64,000 bases of DNA, from NCBI GenBank assembly GCA_036377675.1, contig DASUXY010000017.1, positions 67,152 to 131,151 of the forward strand, written 5' to 3'. Made by a program: the position numbers and the translations under genes. Below are positions 52,877-62,460 of the stretch, one piece after another. The notes beneath the pieces were generated by a model, which searched no databases, was not told where the DNA came from, and worked only from the letters and a program-made list of their open reading frames with translations. How positions within the stretch are numbered: position 1 is the stretch's first letter; every line of letters starts with the position of its first letter. Source of the DNA: DASUXY01 sp036377675 (GTDB taxonomy: Bacteria > Bacillota > Bacilli > Bacillales > Amphibacillaceae).

Positions 52877-53674
52877 TCAGTTGTGAAATAAATGGTCATC
52901 GTTAATTAAGATTCGTTCAATAGAAGTTGCTTGTCCAGTCTTTCCATCAATGGTTACAACAACTCCATTTAATTGATCCCGCCCCTTTTTATCCGGTTCA
53001 AATCGGACAGGTAAGCTCGTTAAAAAACGATTGATGACGGCATCTTTAGTGACACCTAACACCCCATCATAAGGGCCAGTCATACCGACATCCGTAATGT
53101 AGGCAGTCCCTTTAGGAAGCACGCGTTCATCTGCTGTTTGCACGTGCGTATGTGTGCCTACTACAGCGCTTGCACGTCCATCAACGTACCAAGCAAATGC
53201 TTGCTTTTCACTCGTCGCTTCGGCATGAAAGTCAATAAAGATGATATTCGTTCGTTTTCTCGCTTCTTCAATTAATTCATCTGCTTTACGAAACGGATCG
53301 TCAAGTGGAGGAAGAAATGTACGACCTTGTAAATTAATAATCGCTATTTCTGTACCGTTCAAATTGTAAAAAACGAGACCTTTTCCAGGTGTATCCTCAG
53401 GAAAATTAGCTGGGCGCACCATTCGTTTCGCATGATCTACAAAGTCAAATATTTCCCGTTTATCCCACGTATGGTTTCCCATCGTGACAACGTTAACTCC
53501 CCACTCTAAAAATTGCTTATAAATTTTCTCAGTAATACCTTTTCCACCTGCACTATTTTCACCGTTTAAAATAACGATGCTTGGGCGGTATGTTTCTTTT
53601 AAGGCTGGCAAATATTGTTGTACCATTTTGCGACCAGGTGAACCAACAACATCGCCGATAAATAAAATTTTCAT
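52877..53674 (-). CDS. ymdB: YmdB metallophosphoesterase
   Basis: A 265-residue binuclear-metal phosphodiesterase of the TIGR00282 family. Metal ligands lie in FIGDVVGSPG, NGENSAGGKG, MGNHTWD, DFHAEATSEK and GTHTHVQTAD. B. subtilis YmdB cleaves cyclic nucleotides in vitro and affects the choice between motility, biofilm and nanotube formation. It follows rny by about 125 bases as in B. subtilis. The sequence shows no sign of altered chemistry. Confidence 0.94.
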   Translation of the reverse strand: MKILFIGDVVGSPGRKMVQQYLPALKETYRPSIVILNGENSAGGKGITEKIYKQFLEWGVNVVTMGNHTWDKREIFDFVDHAKRMVRPANFPEDTPGKGLVFYNLNGTEIAIINLQGRTFLPPLDDPFRKADELIEEARKRTNIIFIDFHAEATSEKQAFAWYVDGRASAVVGTHTHVQTADERVLPKGTAYITDVGMTGPYDGVLGVTKDAVINRFLTSLPVRFEPDKKGRDQLNGVVVTIDGKTGQATSIERILINDDHLFHN

Positions 53675-53775
53675 CGTTCATAATCATCCTAATCTCGTGT
53701 AATCGTATTCGTTTTTCACGTGCTTCAATATAGCTGTTTTGTAAACGGCATCATCGATTTGCTATGCGTAATAAA

Positions 53776-53802
53776 AATAAAGCGGGGGATTCCCGCTTTA
53801 TT
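53776..53802 (-). terminator. Terminator overlapping the end of rny
   Basis: AATAAAGCGGG / CCCGCTTTATT form an eleven-base-pair stem over five bases, then TTTATT on the minus strand. The RNase Y stop codon lies in the first arm. Confidence 0.85.
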
Positions 53803-55363
53803 TCGCATATTCTACCGCTCTCGTTTCCCTGATGACCGTGACTTTAATATGTCCGGGATAATTGAGTTCCTTTTCGATCCGTTTTCGAATATCTCGAGCG
53901 ACGCGAACGGATTGTATATCATCAATTTCATCAGGTTTTACCATAATTCGAACTTCTCTTCCCGCTTGAATAGCGTATGATTTCTCTACACCTATAAACG
54001 ATTCTGATATTTCCTCAAGCTTTTCTAAACGTTTAATGTAATTTTCTAACGTTTCACTTCTTGCTCCCGGTCGTGCCGCTGATAACGCATCAGCAGCTGC
54101 GACTAAAACAGAAATGACGGAAGTAGGTTCTTCATCACCATGGTGCGAAGCGATTGCATTAATAACGACTTCATGTTCTTTATACTTCATGGCTAGTTCT
54201 TTGCCAACTTCGACGTGGCTTCCCTCTACTTCATGATCAATTGCCTTCCCCATATCATGGAGTAAACCAGCTCTTCTAGCTAAAGCCTCATCTTCACCTA
54301 ATTCTGCAGCGAGCAATCCAGACAAGTTTGCTACTTCTATGGAATGTTTTAAAACATTTTGACCGTAGCTTGTTCGATATTTTAGACGACCGAGTATTTT
54401 GATTAAGTCAGGGTGTAAGCCGTGAATTTTTAATTCAAATGTCGTTTCTTCTCCAACTTCTCGAATGTGTTCATCGACATCACGTCTAGCTCGATCCACC
54501 ATTTCTTCAATACGTGCCGGGTGGATACGACCATCTTGGACGAGTCTTTCCAAGGCCATCCGGGCAATTTCTCTTCGAATTGGATCGAAACCGGATAGTA
54601 CAACAGCTTCTGGGGTATCATCAATGATCAAATCTATACCCGTTAATGTTTCTAAGGTTCTTATATTACGACCTTCTCGGCCAATAATCCGACCTTTCAT
54701 TTCATCATTTGGTAGATTGACAACAGATACTGTCGTTTCGGCAACGTGGTCTGCAGCACATCGTTGTAAAGCTAGTGAAAGAATTCCTTTTGCCTTCTTA
54801 TCGGCTTCTTCTTTCGCATGATTTTCCGCTTCTTTAATCATTAAAGCTGTATCGTATTTCAACTCTTTATCGACCTGTTCTAAAATAATTTTTCTCGCTT
54901 GGTCAGTTGTATATCCTGAGATGCGCTCAAGCTTGGTTTGCTGCTGTTCTAACATCGTTTCCACTTTGCTTTCCATTTCTTCAATTTGTTGTTGTTGTTT
55001 TGTTAGAGTCTGTTCTTTCTCCTCTAACAAGAGCTCACGTTTATCGAGCGCTTCACTTCTTCTATCCAGATTAGCTTCTTTTTGCATCAAGCGATCTTCT
55101 TGTTTTTGTGCTTCTAAACGACGTTCACGCAATTCCTGCTCTGTTTGCTGGCGTAGTTTATAATTTTCATCTTTCGCCTCAAGAAGTGCCTCTTTTTTGA
55201 CGGCCTCTGCGTTTCGTTCGGCCTCTTCTGTCATTTTTCTCGCTAGCGTTTCGGCACTGGAAATCCTAGCTTCCGCAATGGATTTACGAATCAGATAACC
55301 AACAACAATACCGACGATCAAGACTAAGGCAAGCAAAATGGAGATGATTAAGGGATTGTCCAC
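53798..55363 (-). CDS. rny: Ribonuclease Y
   Basis: A 521-residue membrane-bound endoribonuclease that starts decay of most mRNAs. It has an N-terminal membrane helix (about 4-24), a long charged coiled coil to about 205, a KH domain with GRIIGREGRNIRTLE, and an HD domain with LLHDMGKAIDHE. The open frame starts at 55423, but GTG 55363, seven bases after GGAGG, puts the membrane helix at the N-terminus and gives the normal length (520 in B. subtilis). Confidence 0.96.
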   Translation of the reverse strand: MDNPLIISILLALVLIVGIVVGYLIRKSIAEARISSAETLARKMTEEAERNAEAVKKEALLEAKDENYKLRQQTEQELRERRLEAQKQEDRLMQKEANLDRRSEALDKRELLLEEKEQTLTKQQQQIEEMESKVETMLEQQQTKLERISGYTTDQARKIILEQVDKELKYDTALMIKEAENHAKEEADKKAKGILSLALQRCAADHVAETTVSVVNLPNDEMKGRIIGREGRNIRTLETLTGIDLIIDDTPEAVVLSGFDPIRREIARMALERLVQDGRIHPARIEEMVDRARRDVDEHIREVGEETTFELKIHGLHPDLIKILGRLKYRTSYGQNVLKHSIEVANLSGLLAAELGEDEALARRAGLLHDMGKAIDHEVEGSHVEVGKELAMKYKEHEVVINAIASHHGDEEPTSVISVLVAAADALSAARPGARSETLENYIKRLEKLEEISESFIGVEKSYAIQAGREVRIMVKPDEIDDIQSVRVARDIRKRIEKELNYPGHIKVTVIRETRAVEYAK

Positions 55364-55540
55364 GATTTCACCTCCTCTTGCTATAAAGTTGTTCCATTCA
55401 TTATTGTCGGCATGCATATTCAATGAATAAATTATTCGATGTATAATAATCTATATAATTATACATCTTAATTTTAATTGTCTACTCTTATATTGTCAAG
55501 GAAACGTCATAATTTATCCAAAAGTATACGTGTTTAAAAG

Positions 55541-55573
55541 AAAAATCCTTTACTAGATGCGTAAAGGATTTTT
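55541..55573 (-). terminator. Terminator after recA
   Basis: AAAAATCCTTTAC / GTAAAGGATTTTT form a 13-base-pair stem over a seven-base loop, about 85 bases past the recA stop. It also closes the gap before rny. Confidence 0.88.
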
Positions 55574-55657
55574 TGACGGACAGTATGAGGTACGATCGTA
55601 ATAGGATTAAAATAAATAACCTAATTTACACTATGAAAAGTGATTTAATGTTCGTGA

Positions 55658-56701
55658 TTACACGTCTAAACTTTCTTGTTCAGCTTCCTTCGTGGCATCA
55701 TCTTCTTCAGTAGCGCCGTCCAATTGATAGTGATCGCGAATTGCAGACTGGATTTCAGCCATAATATCTTCATTTTCTTTCAAAAACTGCTTTGCATTTT
55801 CCCGTCCTTGACCAAGTCTTTCGTCATTGTAAGAATACCATGCACCACTTTTTTGAACAATGTCTAAATCTGAACCGATATCTAATACTTCACCTTCTTT
55901 AGAAATCCCTTCCCCGTACATGATGTCAACAGTTGCTTGTTTAAATGGTGGAGCGACTTTATTTTTAACAACTTTTAAGCGCGTTCGATTTCCTACCATA
56001 TCATTTCCTTGTTTTAACGCTTCTGCACGACGAACTTCTAGACGGATTGAGGAATAGAACTTCAATGCTCGGCCACCTGGTGTTGTTTCTGGATTTCCGA
56101 ACATAACTCCTACTTTTTCCCGTATTTGGTTAATGAAAATTGCCGTTGATTGCGATTTATTAATCGCTCCAGATAACTTTCGTAACGCTTGTGACATGAG
56201 ACGAGCTTGTAAACCGACGTGCGAATCACCCATCTCACCTTCAATTTCTGCTTTCGGTACTAGAGCAGCAACAGAGTCGACAACGATAATATCGACAGCA
56301 CCACTTCTAACGAGAGCTTCGGCAATTTCCAGCGCTTGTTCCCCGGTATCTGGCTGTGATAAGAGCAATTCTTCAATATTTACGCCTAACGCTCGTGCGT
56401 ATGTCGGATCCAGTGCATGTTCGGCATCAATAAATGCCGCTTGACCACCCATTTTTTGGGCTTCGGCGATTGCGTGTAAGGCGACAGTCGTTTTTCCCGA
56501 TGATTCAGGTCCATAGATTTCAATGACTCGACCTTTCGGATATCCACCTATTCCAAGTGCTACATCTAGTGCTAAGGATCCACTTGGAATCGTATCTATT
56601 TTGTGTTCAGCCTGTTCTCCTAATTTCATAATGGAGCCTTTGCCAAATTGTTTTTCTATTTGCCGTAATGCCATATCTAAAGCTTGCTTTCTATCACTCA
56701 C
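55658..56701 (-). CDS. recA: Recombinase RecA
   Basis: A 347-residue strand-exchange ATPase and co-protease for LexA. GPESSGKTTVALH is Walker A, and VDSVAALVPKAEI holds Walker B. The L2 loop region contains IREKVGVMFGNPETTPGGRALKFY. The C-terminus is acidic. GTG 56701, eight bases after AGGAGG, is preferred to GTG 56707, two bases away. A promoter with an adjoining LexA box lies just upstream, so SOS control is expected. Confidence 0.97.
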   Translation of the reverse strand: MSDRKQALDMALRQIEKQFGKGSIMKLGEQAEHKIDTIPSGSLALDVALGIGGYPKGRVIEIYGPESSGKTTVALHAIAEAQKMGGQAAFIDAEHALDPTYARALGVNIEELLLSQPDTGEQALEIAEALVRSGAVDIIVVDSVAALVPKAEIEGEMGDSHVGLQARLMSQALRKLSGAINKSQSTAIFINQIREKVGVMFGNPETTPGGRALKFYSSIRLEVRRAEALKQGNDMVGNRTRLKVVKNKVAPPFKQATVDIMYGEGISKEGEVLDIGSDLDIVQKSGAWYSYNDERLGQGRENAKQFLKENEDIMAEIQSAIRDHYQLDGATEEDDATKEAEQESLDV

Positions 56702-56731
56702 GAACACTACCTCCTTTGATTAACTATTTAT

Positions 56732-56781
56732 ATCATACATTGTTTTGCACAGTTTGCCAAGAAAAATCGAATACATGTTCC
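56732..56781 (-). promoter_or_regulatory. recA promoter with adjoining LexA box
   Basis: On the minus strand TTGGCA (56760-56755) and TATGAT (56737-56732) are 17 bases apart. CGAATACATGTTCC at 56768-56781 lies directly upstream of the -35 box. It matches the LexA consensus with two changes and resembles the known B. subtilis recA box. Confidence 0.72.
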
Positions 56782-56862
56782 CTTACTTTTGCAGAGATAT
56801 TCGAGATAAAAATGCATTTTCATCATAGAAAATATCATTTTTCGTTGCTCTAAGAGCGACTT

Positions 56863-58107
56863 CTATGATTTTATAAAACGAAATAGACGTTCAAACCCTT
56901 TTAAGACGGTTCGTTCACGAATTGTTTCCCGATCCCCATGGAAGGTGAACTTTTCTACTTGTTTATAACCATCAGCATATATACCTAAATAAACCGTACC
57001 AACAGGTTTTCCTTCAATAGCATCGGGGCCTGCAACACCCGTAAAACTTATCCCAATATTTGCATCTAATAAGCTACAAACATTTTCAGCCATTTCTGAA
57101 GCGCATTCAACGCTGACAGTACCTTTTGAACGTATCGTCTCGGGTGACACTCGTAACACGTCCATTTTAACTTGTGGATCATAGCAAACAATCGCCCCTC
57201 GACACGCTTGTGAAGAGCCTGGTACAGAAATAAGCTTATCCATAAACTTGCCACCGGTTAAGCTCTCTGCAGAAGCTATTTTTATGTCTTCTCTCCTCAG
57301 TAGATCAACGATTGTCTGTTCCATCGTTTGGTTATTTATTCCGTAACAATATGAACCTACTTTTTCTAATATTTGTTGTTCCGTTTCCTGGAGCATCTGA
57401 TCAACGTGTTGTTCCGAACTTCCTTTAGCTGTTAATCGAATCGTCATCCCATCATGTTGCGCTAATGGGGCAATCGTTGGATTATGTTGTGCCTCAATAA
57501 TCTCTCGTAACTCATGTTCGAGCTTTGCTTCGCCAATTCCGATGAAACGCATAATTTTTGATTTGATTAAATCATCATTGCTAACAAATTCTTTAAGATA
57601 AGGAATGACCTCATCTGTGAACATTTGTTTCATTTCCCGCGGTACACCAGGAAGAAAGATCCATATTTTTTTATTCGCTGACACAATCATTCCTGGTGCC
57701 ATTCCGAAACGATTCACAATGACCTTAGCTCCTTTAAAAACACGAGCTTGCTTACGATTATTGGGCGTCATCTCTGTTTGTTGTTTTGCAAAATAATTGT
57801 TTATTTTTTTTATCGATGGTTCGTGCTCAATCATTTCTATGTTCGACAACGATTGAAAAGCTTCTCTTGTCAAATCATCCTCCGTTGGTCCGAGACCCCC
57901 AGTAACAAAAATAATGTCTGAACGTTCCTCAGCCAATCGAAAAGCTCGTTCAACACGATTTAAATTGTCACCTACAACACTATGGTAAAACATATTAATT
58001 CCATGTAATGCTAACTGTTGTGAAATCCACTGAGCATTCGTATTCGGAATTTGCCCAAGCAACAATTCAGTTCCGACTGCAATTATTTCTGCATTTGCTC
58101 GTTTCAT
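56863..58107 (-). CDS. cinA: Competence/damage-inducible protein CinA
   Basis: A 414-residue two-domain protein. The N-terminal molybdopterin-binding-like domain (COG1058) has AEIIAVGTELLLGQ, FVTGGLGPTEDDLTREA and LPGVPREMKQMF. The C-terminal domain (about 250-410) is of the PncC type, NMN deamidase or ADP-ribose processing, with SAESLTGGKF and FTGVAGPD. Its ATG overlaps the pgsA stop by one base (TAATG), so the genes are coupled. recA follows after 160 bases, with its own promoter. Confidence 0.95.
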   Translation of the reverse strand: MKRANAEIIAVGTELLLGQIPNTNAQWISQQLALHGINMFYHSVVGDNLNRVERAFRLAEERSDIIFVTGGLGPTEDDLTREAFQSLSNIEMIEHEPSIKKINNYFAKQQTEMTPNNRKQARVFKGAKVIVNRFGMAPGMIVSANKKIWIFLPGVPREMKQMFTDEVIPYLKEFVSNDDLIKSKIMRFIGIGEAKLEHELREIIEAQHNPTIAPLAQHDGMTIRLTAKGSSEQHVDQMLQETEQQILEKVGSYCYGINNQTMEQTIVDLLRREDIKIASAESLTGGKFMDKLISVPGSSQACRGAIVCYDPQVKMDVLRVSPETIRSKGTVSVECASEMAENVCSLLDANIGISFTGVAGPDAIEGKPVGTVYLGIYADGYKQVEKFTFHGDRETIRERTVLKGFERLFRFIKS

Positions 58108-58685
58108 TACTTCGACTCCTTCATGACGTGCCAGTTTCTCACAAAATAATCAATTCCTGAAACGACTGTAAAAAATAACGCTGCATAAAGTAAAATAAGA
58201 TCTAATCGAAATCCTACATACGAAAAAGGAAAATTATGTAATAACAAAGTGGCAATAGCTAAAATTTGGGTTGCTGTTTTCAATTTTCCCATGTTGCTTG
58301 CTGCTAAGACGATACCTTCACCCGATGCGACAAGACGTAACCCCGTAACAGCAAACTCTCTGCTAATTATTAAAATGACGATCCAAGCCGGTGCAAGACT
58401 TAACTCGACGAGTAAAATAAATCCAGCTGAGACAAGTAATTTATCTGCCAATGGATCTAAAAATTTCCCTAGTGTTGTGACCAAATTGTATTTGCGCGCA
58501 TAATAACCATCTACCCAATCCGTAATAGAGGCTATGATAAACAACAAGGCCGCGACAAAATGAGTAACTGGTAAATCTGTGGAACCGATATTCCACTCTC
58601 CCCAGTCAAAAGGAACAGCTAATAAAATGACAAAAATTGGAATAAGAAAAATACGCGATAATGTAATTTTATTTGGTACATTCAT
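58107..58685 (-). CDS. pgsA: CDP-diacylglycerol-glycerol-3-phosphate 3-phosphatidyltransferase
   Basis: A 192-residue membrane enzyme that makes phosphatidylglycerol phosphate. The CDP-alcohol phosphotransferase motif D-G-x2-A-R-x8-G-x3-D-x3-D is seen in ITDWVDGYYARKYNLVTTLG and the following KFLDPLADK. Five or six membrane segments can be traced. GGAGG precedes ATG. It is followed by cinA with a one-base overlap and preceded by the terminator of ymfM. Confidence 0.95.
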   Translation of the reverse strand: MNVPNKITLSRIFLIPIFVILLAVPFDWGEWNIGSTDLPVTHFVAALLFIIASITDWVDGYYARKYNLVTTLGKFLDPLADKLLVSAGFILLVELSLAPAWIVILIISREFAVTGLRLVASGEGIVLAASNMGKLKTATQILAIATLLLHNFPFSYVGFRLDLILLYAALFFTVVSGIDYFVRNWHVMKESK

Positions 58686-58721
58686 GTGAAAAAGTCCTCC
58701 ATTTTATTCGTTTAGTCACAT

Positions 58722-58758
58722 AAAACCCTTCCTTTCCCATAACGGATGGAAGGGTTTT
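58722..58758 (-). terminator. Terminator after ymfM
   Basis: AAAACCCTTCC / GGAAGGGTTTT form an eleven-base-pair stem over a 15-base loop, directly past the ymfM stop. Confidence 0.8.
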
Positions 58759-58761
58759 ATG

Positions 58762-59679
58762 TTATTCAGATTCTTTCTTTATGTTGATCCAGATTCTTTG
58801 TAAGACTTTTTCATTTGGATCGACAGGATACTCTAATTTTGTTCCGTTTATTTTCACTTGCAAGTTAGGCGCATGACCGATATTTAAATACACTCTCTCA
58901 GCATCTGACAAATCAAGCTCCAGCGGTGATTGATCGGCAGTAAACATCGAGCTGTGTAAGGAATTTCCATCTTCGTCCTCTACATCTAGCCACGTTTCAC
59001 CTTCTGTTTCAAATTCGATTTTAACTTTTTCAGAGGCATTGTTTAAATCAAATGTTGATTCAGGGCGATCTCCAGTACCTTCTTCTACTAATACAAGTTC
59101 TTCGTCAACGCTTTCCTCTTCTTCTGAATCATCAGCTTCCGCTTCTTCACCTTCGTCGTCTCCTGTTTTTTCAGCATCCTTTTTTTCAGCATCCTCTTCT
59201 TCATCGTTTTCATCCTCTGCATTGCGAATAACCGTATTCTCATCTACGTCTTGTTCAGCAACCTCTTCATTTGTCGATGGCTTTTGAACAATAAAAATCC
59301 AAGCGAGAGCGATAATCCCAACTACTAATAAGACAACGATTACAGTAGGAATGAATGAAAAAATCGCACGGTTTCTACCTGATTGATCTCTCCGCGATTG
59401 CTGGACTCTCGTATATTGTGTGTTATTGACGCTTTCTTCTTTTTCTGGTGAAGGGATTTCACCTTCATATTCAGCAATAATCTCATCAGCATCCAAACCG
59501 ACAGTTTGTGCATATTCCTTAATAAATGCTCGTGCATAAAATGTTCCGGGTAAAATATCAAAATTTTCTTCTTCGATGGCAATCAAATATCGTTTTTGTA
59601 TTTTCGTCTGTTCTTGTAACGTATCTAACGAAATCCCTTTTTCGGTTCTCGCTTCTTTTAACCTCTCACCTATTCCCAT
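58762..59679 (-). CDS. ymfM: RodZ-like protein YmfM
   Basis: A 305-residue membrane-anchored protein. Residues 1-75 form a Cro-type helix-turn-helix (GERLKEARTEKGISLDTLQ). A basic stretch precedes one membrane helix (about 100-123, FSFIPTVIVVLLVVGIIALA). A strongly acidic linker with Glu/Asp repeats follows, then a C-terminal beta domain (DUF4115-like). This is the layout of RodZ, which links MreB to the cell-wall machinery. ATG 59691 and ATG 59679 are both possible. The second, six bases behind GGTG, fits the domain start. Confidence 0.85.
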   Translation of the reverse strand: MGIGERLKEARTEKGISLDTLQEQTKIQKRYLIAIEEENFDILPGTFYARAFIKEYAQTVGLDADEIIAEYEGEIPSPEKEESVNNTQYTRVQQSRRDQSGRNRAIFSFIPTVIVVLLVVGIIALAWIFIVQKPSTNEEVAEQDVDENTVIRNAEDENDEEEDAEKKDAEKTGDDEGEEAEADDSEEEESVDEELVLVEEGTGDRPESTFDLNNASEKVKIEFETEGETWLDVEDEDGNSLHSSMFTADQSPLELDLSDAERVYLNIGHAPNLQVKINGTKLEYPVDPNEKVLQRIWINIKKESE

Positions 59680-59696
59680 AAATAACACCATCCAAT

Positions 59697-60488
59697 TTAA
59701 AAATCAAACATTGAAAAGTCTTTCACTTGATTAAATCTTGCCCGGTCTACTTCTTCATATGTAATTTCCTCATCTTCATGATTACGTAATTCAATAATAT
59801 AATCAAAATCATCTAAATCGTATTGTGTAGCTTCTACAAACACATCTGGATGTTCAATTACTTTAATAGCTGGGAATTGCATAACTTCTCGAATTAACTG
59901 CCAATGTTGTTCATTGGCACGATGCTTGGAAACAACCCCGTCAATAATATAAATGTTATGTGGGCTATACTCCCCCTTAATTAATTGATTACGAACAGTT
60001 TGTTTCAACATCGTACTCGAAACAAATAGCCATCGTTTGTTTGCAGATACACTTCCAGCTACAATCGATTCTGTTTTACCTACCCGTGGCATGCCACGAA
60101 TCCCAATTAACTTGTGACCTTCCTTTTTAAAGAGCTCCGCGAGAAAATCTACTAACATCCCGATTTCATCACGAACAAAACGAACGATTTTACGGTCATC
60201 ACTATCTCCGTGAATATATCTGCCATGTCTAACAGCTATTTTATCCCGAAGTCTCGGTTTTCGTAATTTCATTAGTTCAATCGTGTCCATCGTTTGTAAA
60301 ATCGATTTTAAACGAGTTATTTGTTCATCATGTTTACAAAGTAGTAACATCACTCGTTTGGAATTTTCTACCCCGTTGATCATAATGATGTTGATAGACA
60401 GCATCCCCAACAGAGATGATATGTCTCCTAAAAGTCCGGGGCGATTGATAACATTTTTATATTCGAGATACCATTCTGTTCGGCCCAT
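59697..60488 (-). CDS. ymfK: DUF3388 family protein YmfK
   Basis: A 263-residue cytoplasmic protein of unknown function conserved in Bacilli. The first 80 residues look like an ACT-type regulatory domain (EYKNVINRPGLLGDISSLLG). A P-loop-like GIRGMPRVGKTES follows at about 128, then ANKRWLFVSSTMLKQTV. It may bind nucleotide, but Walker B is not clear. It lies five bases before the YmfM frame and is probably co-transcribed. GGG precedes ATG. Confidence 0.82.
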   Translation of the reverse strand: MGRTEWYLEYKNVINRPGLLGDISSLLGMLSINIIMINGVENSKRVMLLLCKHDEQITRLKSILQTMDTIELMKLRKPRLRDKIAVRHGRYIHGDSDDRKIVRFVRDEIGMLVDFLAELFKKEGHKLIGIRGMPRVGKTESIVAGSVSANKRWLFVSSTMLKQTVRNQLIKGEYSPHNIYIIDGVVSKHRANEQHWQLIREVMQFPAIKVIEHPDVFVEATQYDLDDFDYIIELRNHEDEEITYEEVDRARFNQVKDFSMFDF

Positions 60489-60805
60489 TATAATCCCTTT
60501 CTTTACTTCACTCTATTTATCGTAACGAATCATTTCTATAAATGCAATATAAATAATGAATGATTTTTATATCTGTCATATAGTTACCCAAATAATGTAA
60601 AAATTAACGTCTCTTCCCTAACACTGCCTTCTTTTGTAAATAATAAAGGCGTCAAAAAAAAGCTGTTTATGAATGACAGCTTTTAATAAATGAAATGCTA
60701 AAAATTACGTAAAAATCACTTATCACTTTCGGGTAGTTCATTTCCCACATCCTTTTTTCGATAGATGTGGGAGATCCCTACCCTTCATTTAAAGGACTTT
60801 AAACA
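60489..60805. other. Intergenic region between ymfJ and ymfK
   Basis: These 317 bases hold two hairpins. CCCACATC/GATGTGGG at 60744-60771 has no T tract on the minus strand. AAAAGCTGT/ACAGCTTTT at 60657-60684 has one. The remainder is AT-rich and must contain the ymfK promoter. No gene was recognised. In B. subtilis no long gap exists here. Confidence 0.5.
60654..60684 (-). terminator. Terminator downstream of ymfJ
   Basis: AAAAGCTGT / ACAGCTTTT pair over ten bases and run into TTTTTTT on the minus strand. It lies about 120 bases past the ymfJ stop. Confidence 0.75.
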
Positions 60806-61066
60806 CTATTGCGTATTTCCTTCATTTTGCACAAGTTTAACCATCGTATTCGCAAGAGCCTGTTGTTCCTCTGGGGAAGCAGCATTCCATAATTCCCTTA
60901 ATACTTTAGTTTCATCATTTTTCACTTCTACACTATTCGCCAAATAATCCCCGATTTCGTAAGCGACATTGGAAATCGTCTCTTGGGACATACCCTGTTG
61001 TTGAGCTTGTTGTAGTCTGTTCGCTAAAAATTCTTTCCACGTATTATAGTTATCTAATACAGACAT
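60806..61066 (-). CDS. ymfJ: DUF3243 family protein YmfJ
   Basis: An 86-residue acidic helical protein. WKEFLANRLQQAQQQGMSQETI and VAYEIGDYLANSVEVKNDETKVLRELW match the DUF3243 family (B. subtilis YmfJ). No enzymatic motif can be seen and the function is unknown. AGGAGG precedes ATG. In B. subtilis the reductase gene ymfI lies between ymfH and ymfJ. Here only 109 bases separate them and no ymfI is present. Confidence 0.85.
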   Translation of the reverse strand: MSVLDNYNTWKEFLANRLQQAQQQGMSQETISNVAYEIGDYLANSVEVKNDETKVLRELWNAASPEEQQALANTMVKLVQNEGNTQ

Positions 61067-61175
61067 CTCTATACCTCCTTCTATTGTGCATGTATAGTAT
61101 TTGATTTATTGTTCGGTTTATACATCATATCGCGAAGGAAGTAAAGTTGAAAAACTGTCAAACAGCTGAATATCC

Positions 61176-62459
61176 CTATTTCGGAACGACTTTACAAACT
61201 GATAGACGGTCTTCCACAATCCATTGTTGTAAAAAGTCGTTTATATCCTCTTCAGTTAAGGATTGAATCGATGGAATTAATTCAAAATAGTCGATTCCGA
61301 ACGTATCGTAATGAATCGCCTGGTTAGCAATTACTTCTAATGAATTCATTCCACGTAACAATTGACCGATTTTCTTTTTCTTCATGCGTTTGATGTCTTC
61401 CATTGCAATTGATGTTGTTTGTGTTGACAGAAGTAATTGTTTCACTCTGTCGCCTAATTGGTCGGGATCATTCGTATTACTCGAAATCATTGAATAACCA
61501 AAATTTTTGTCCAGTGAACTTTCAAAATGAAAACTGTCATCAATCAAATTTTCATCATACAACACTTGGTAAAATGGTCCACCCTTGGAGAAGTAGTGAG
61601 AAAGAATCATACTTTGTAGCAAATCTTTCTTTAAAAAATCGTCACCAGCTAATGGTGAAGATGACTCTTTTATGCCAATCGTACATTTAGGCGTCGTTAC
61701 AGGCATACGAATCATATGCTCATCTTGGGCAACTGCTGTTTGTTCCTGCGGATATTCCCGTTCAATCGTCTCCAAAGGGGTAAAATGTTTCGCTGCTTGA
61801 TTCGTTCGAATGAGATCCATCATTGCTTCAGGTTCAAAATTTCCCGCAATAAACAACGTCATATTTTCCGGATGATAAAACGTATCGTAACATGTGTATA
61901 AATCGTCCTTTGTAATTTTTTGAATCGACTCCACCGTTCCAGCGATATCAATCCTAACAGGATGATCACGAAACATCGCTTGGATAGCTCCCATGAAGGC
62001 GCGCCACTCCGGTTGATCATTGTACATTTGAATCTCCTGAGCGATAATTCCTTTTTCTTTATTCACCGACTCTTCTGAAAAATAGGGTTCTTGAACAAAG
62101 TCAAGTAATGTTTTTACATTTTTTTCAATATGATTTGTTGCTGCAAATAAATAAGCTGTTTTCGTAAAAGATGTGTACGCATTAGCGGACGCTCCCTGTT
62201 TACTGAAATCAGTAAACACATCACGGTCCTCTTTTTCAAATAGTTTATGTTCTAAAAAATGAGCAATTCCTTCGGGCACAGTTATCTTATTTTTTTTCCC
62301 AATCGGCACAAAGGTTTGGTCAATCGAGCCATAATTGGTTGAAAATATTCCATATGTTTTAGCCATCTCGCGTTTCGGTAACAAAAAAACTGTTAAACCG
62401 TTCGCTAATTGCTCATAATAGACGGCTTCATCAATATGTGGATACGTTTGTTTTTTCAT
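61176..62459 (-). CDS. ymfH: M16 family zinc peptidase YmfH
   Basis: A 427-residue pitrilysin-type peptidase. The inverted zinc motif HxxEH is intact in GIAHFLEHKLFE, with a downstream Glu in the NKEKGIIAQEIQMY helix. Both M16 half-domains are present. It is probably the catalytic partner of YmfF, whose gene ends one base before its ATG. In related systems such pairs process peptides, including secreted ones; the substrate here is unknown. Confidence 0.92.
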   Translation of the reverse strand: MKKQTYPHIDEAVYYEQLANGLTVFLLPKREMAKTYGIFSTNYGSIDQTFVPIGKKNKITVPEGIAHFLEHKLFEKEDRDVFTDFSKQGASANAYTSFTKTAYLFAATNHIEKNVKTLLDFVQEPYFSEESVNKEKGIIAQEIQMYNDQPEWRAFMGAIQAMFRDHPVRIDIAGTVESIQKITKDDLYTCYDTFYHPENMTLFIAGNFEPEAMMDLIRTNQAAKHFTPLETIEREYPQEQTAVAQDEHMIRMPVTTPKCTIGIKESSSPLAGDDFLKKDLLQSMILSHYFSKGGPFYQVLYDENLIDDSFHFESSLDKNFGYSMISSNTNDPDQLGDRVKQLLLSTQTTSIAMEDIKRMKKKKIGQLLRGMNSLEVIANQAIHYDTFGIDYFELIPSIQSLTEEDINDFLQQWIVEDRLSVCKVVPK

Positions 62460-62460
62460 G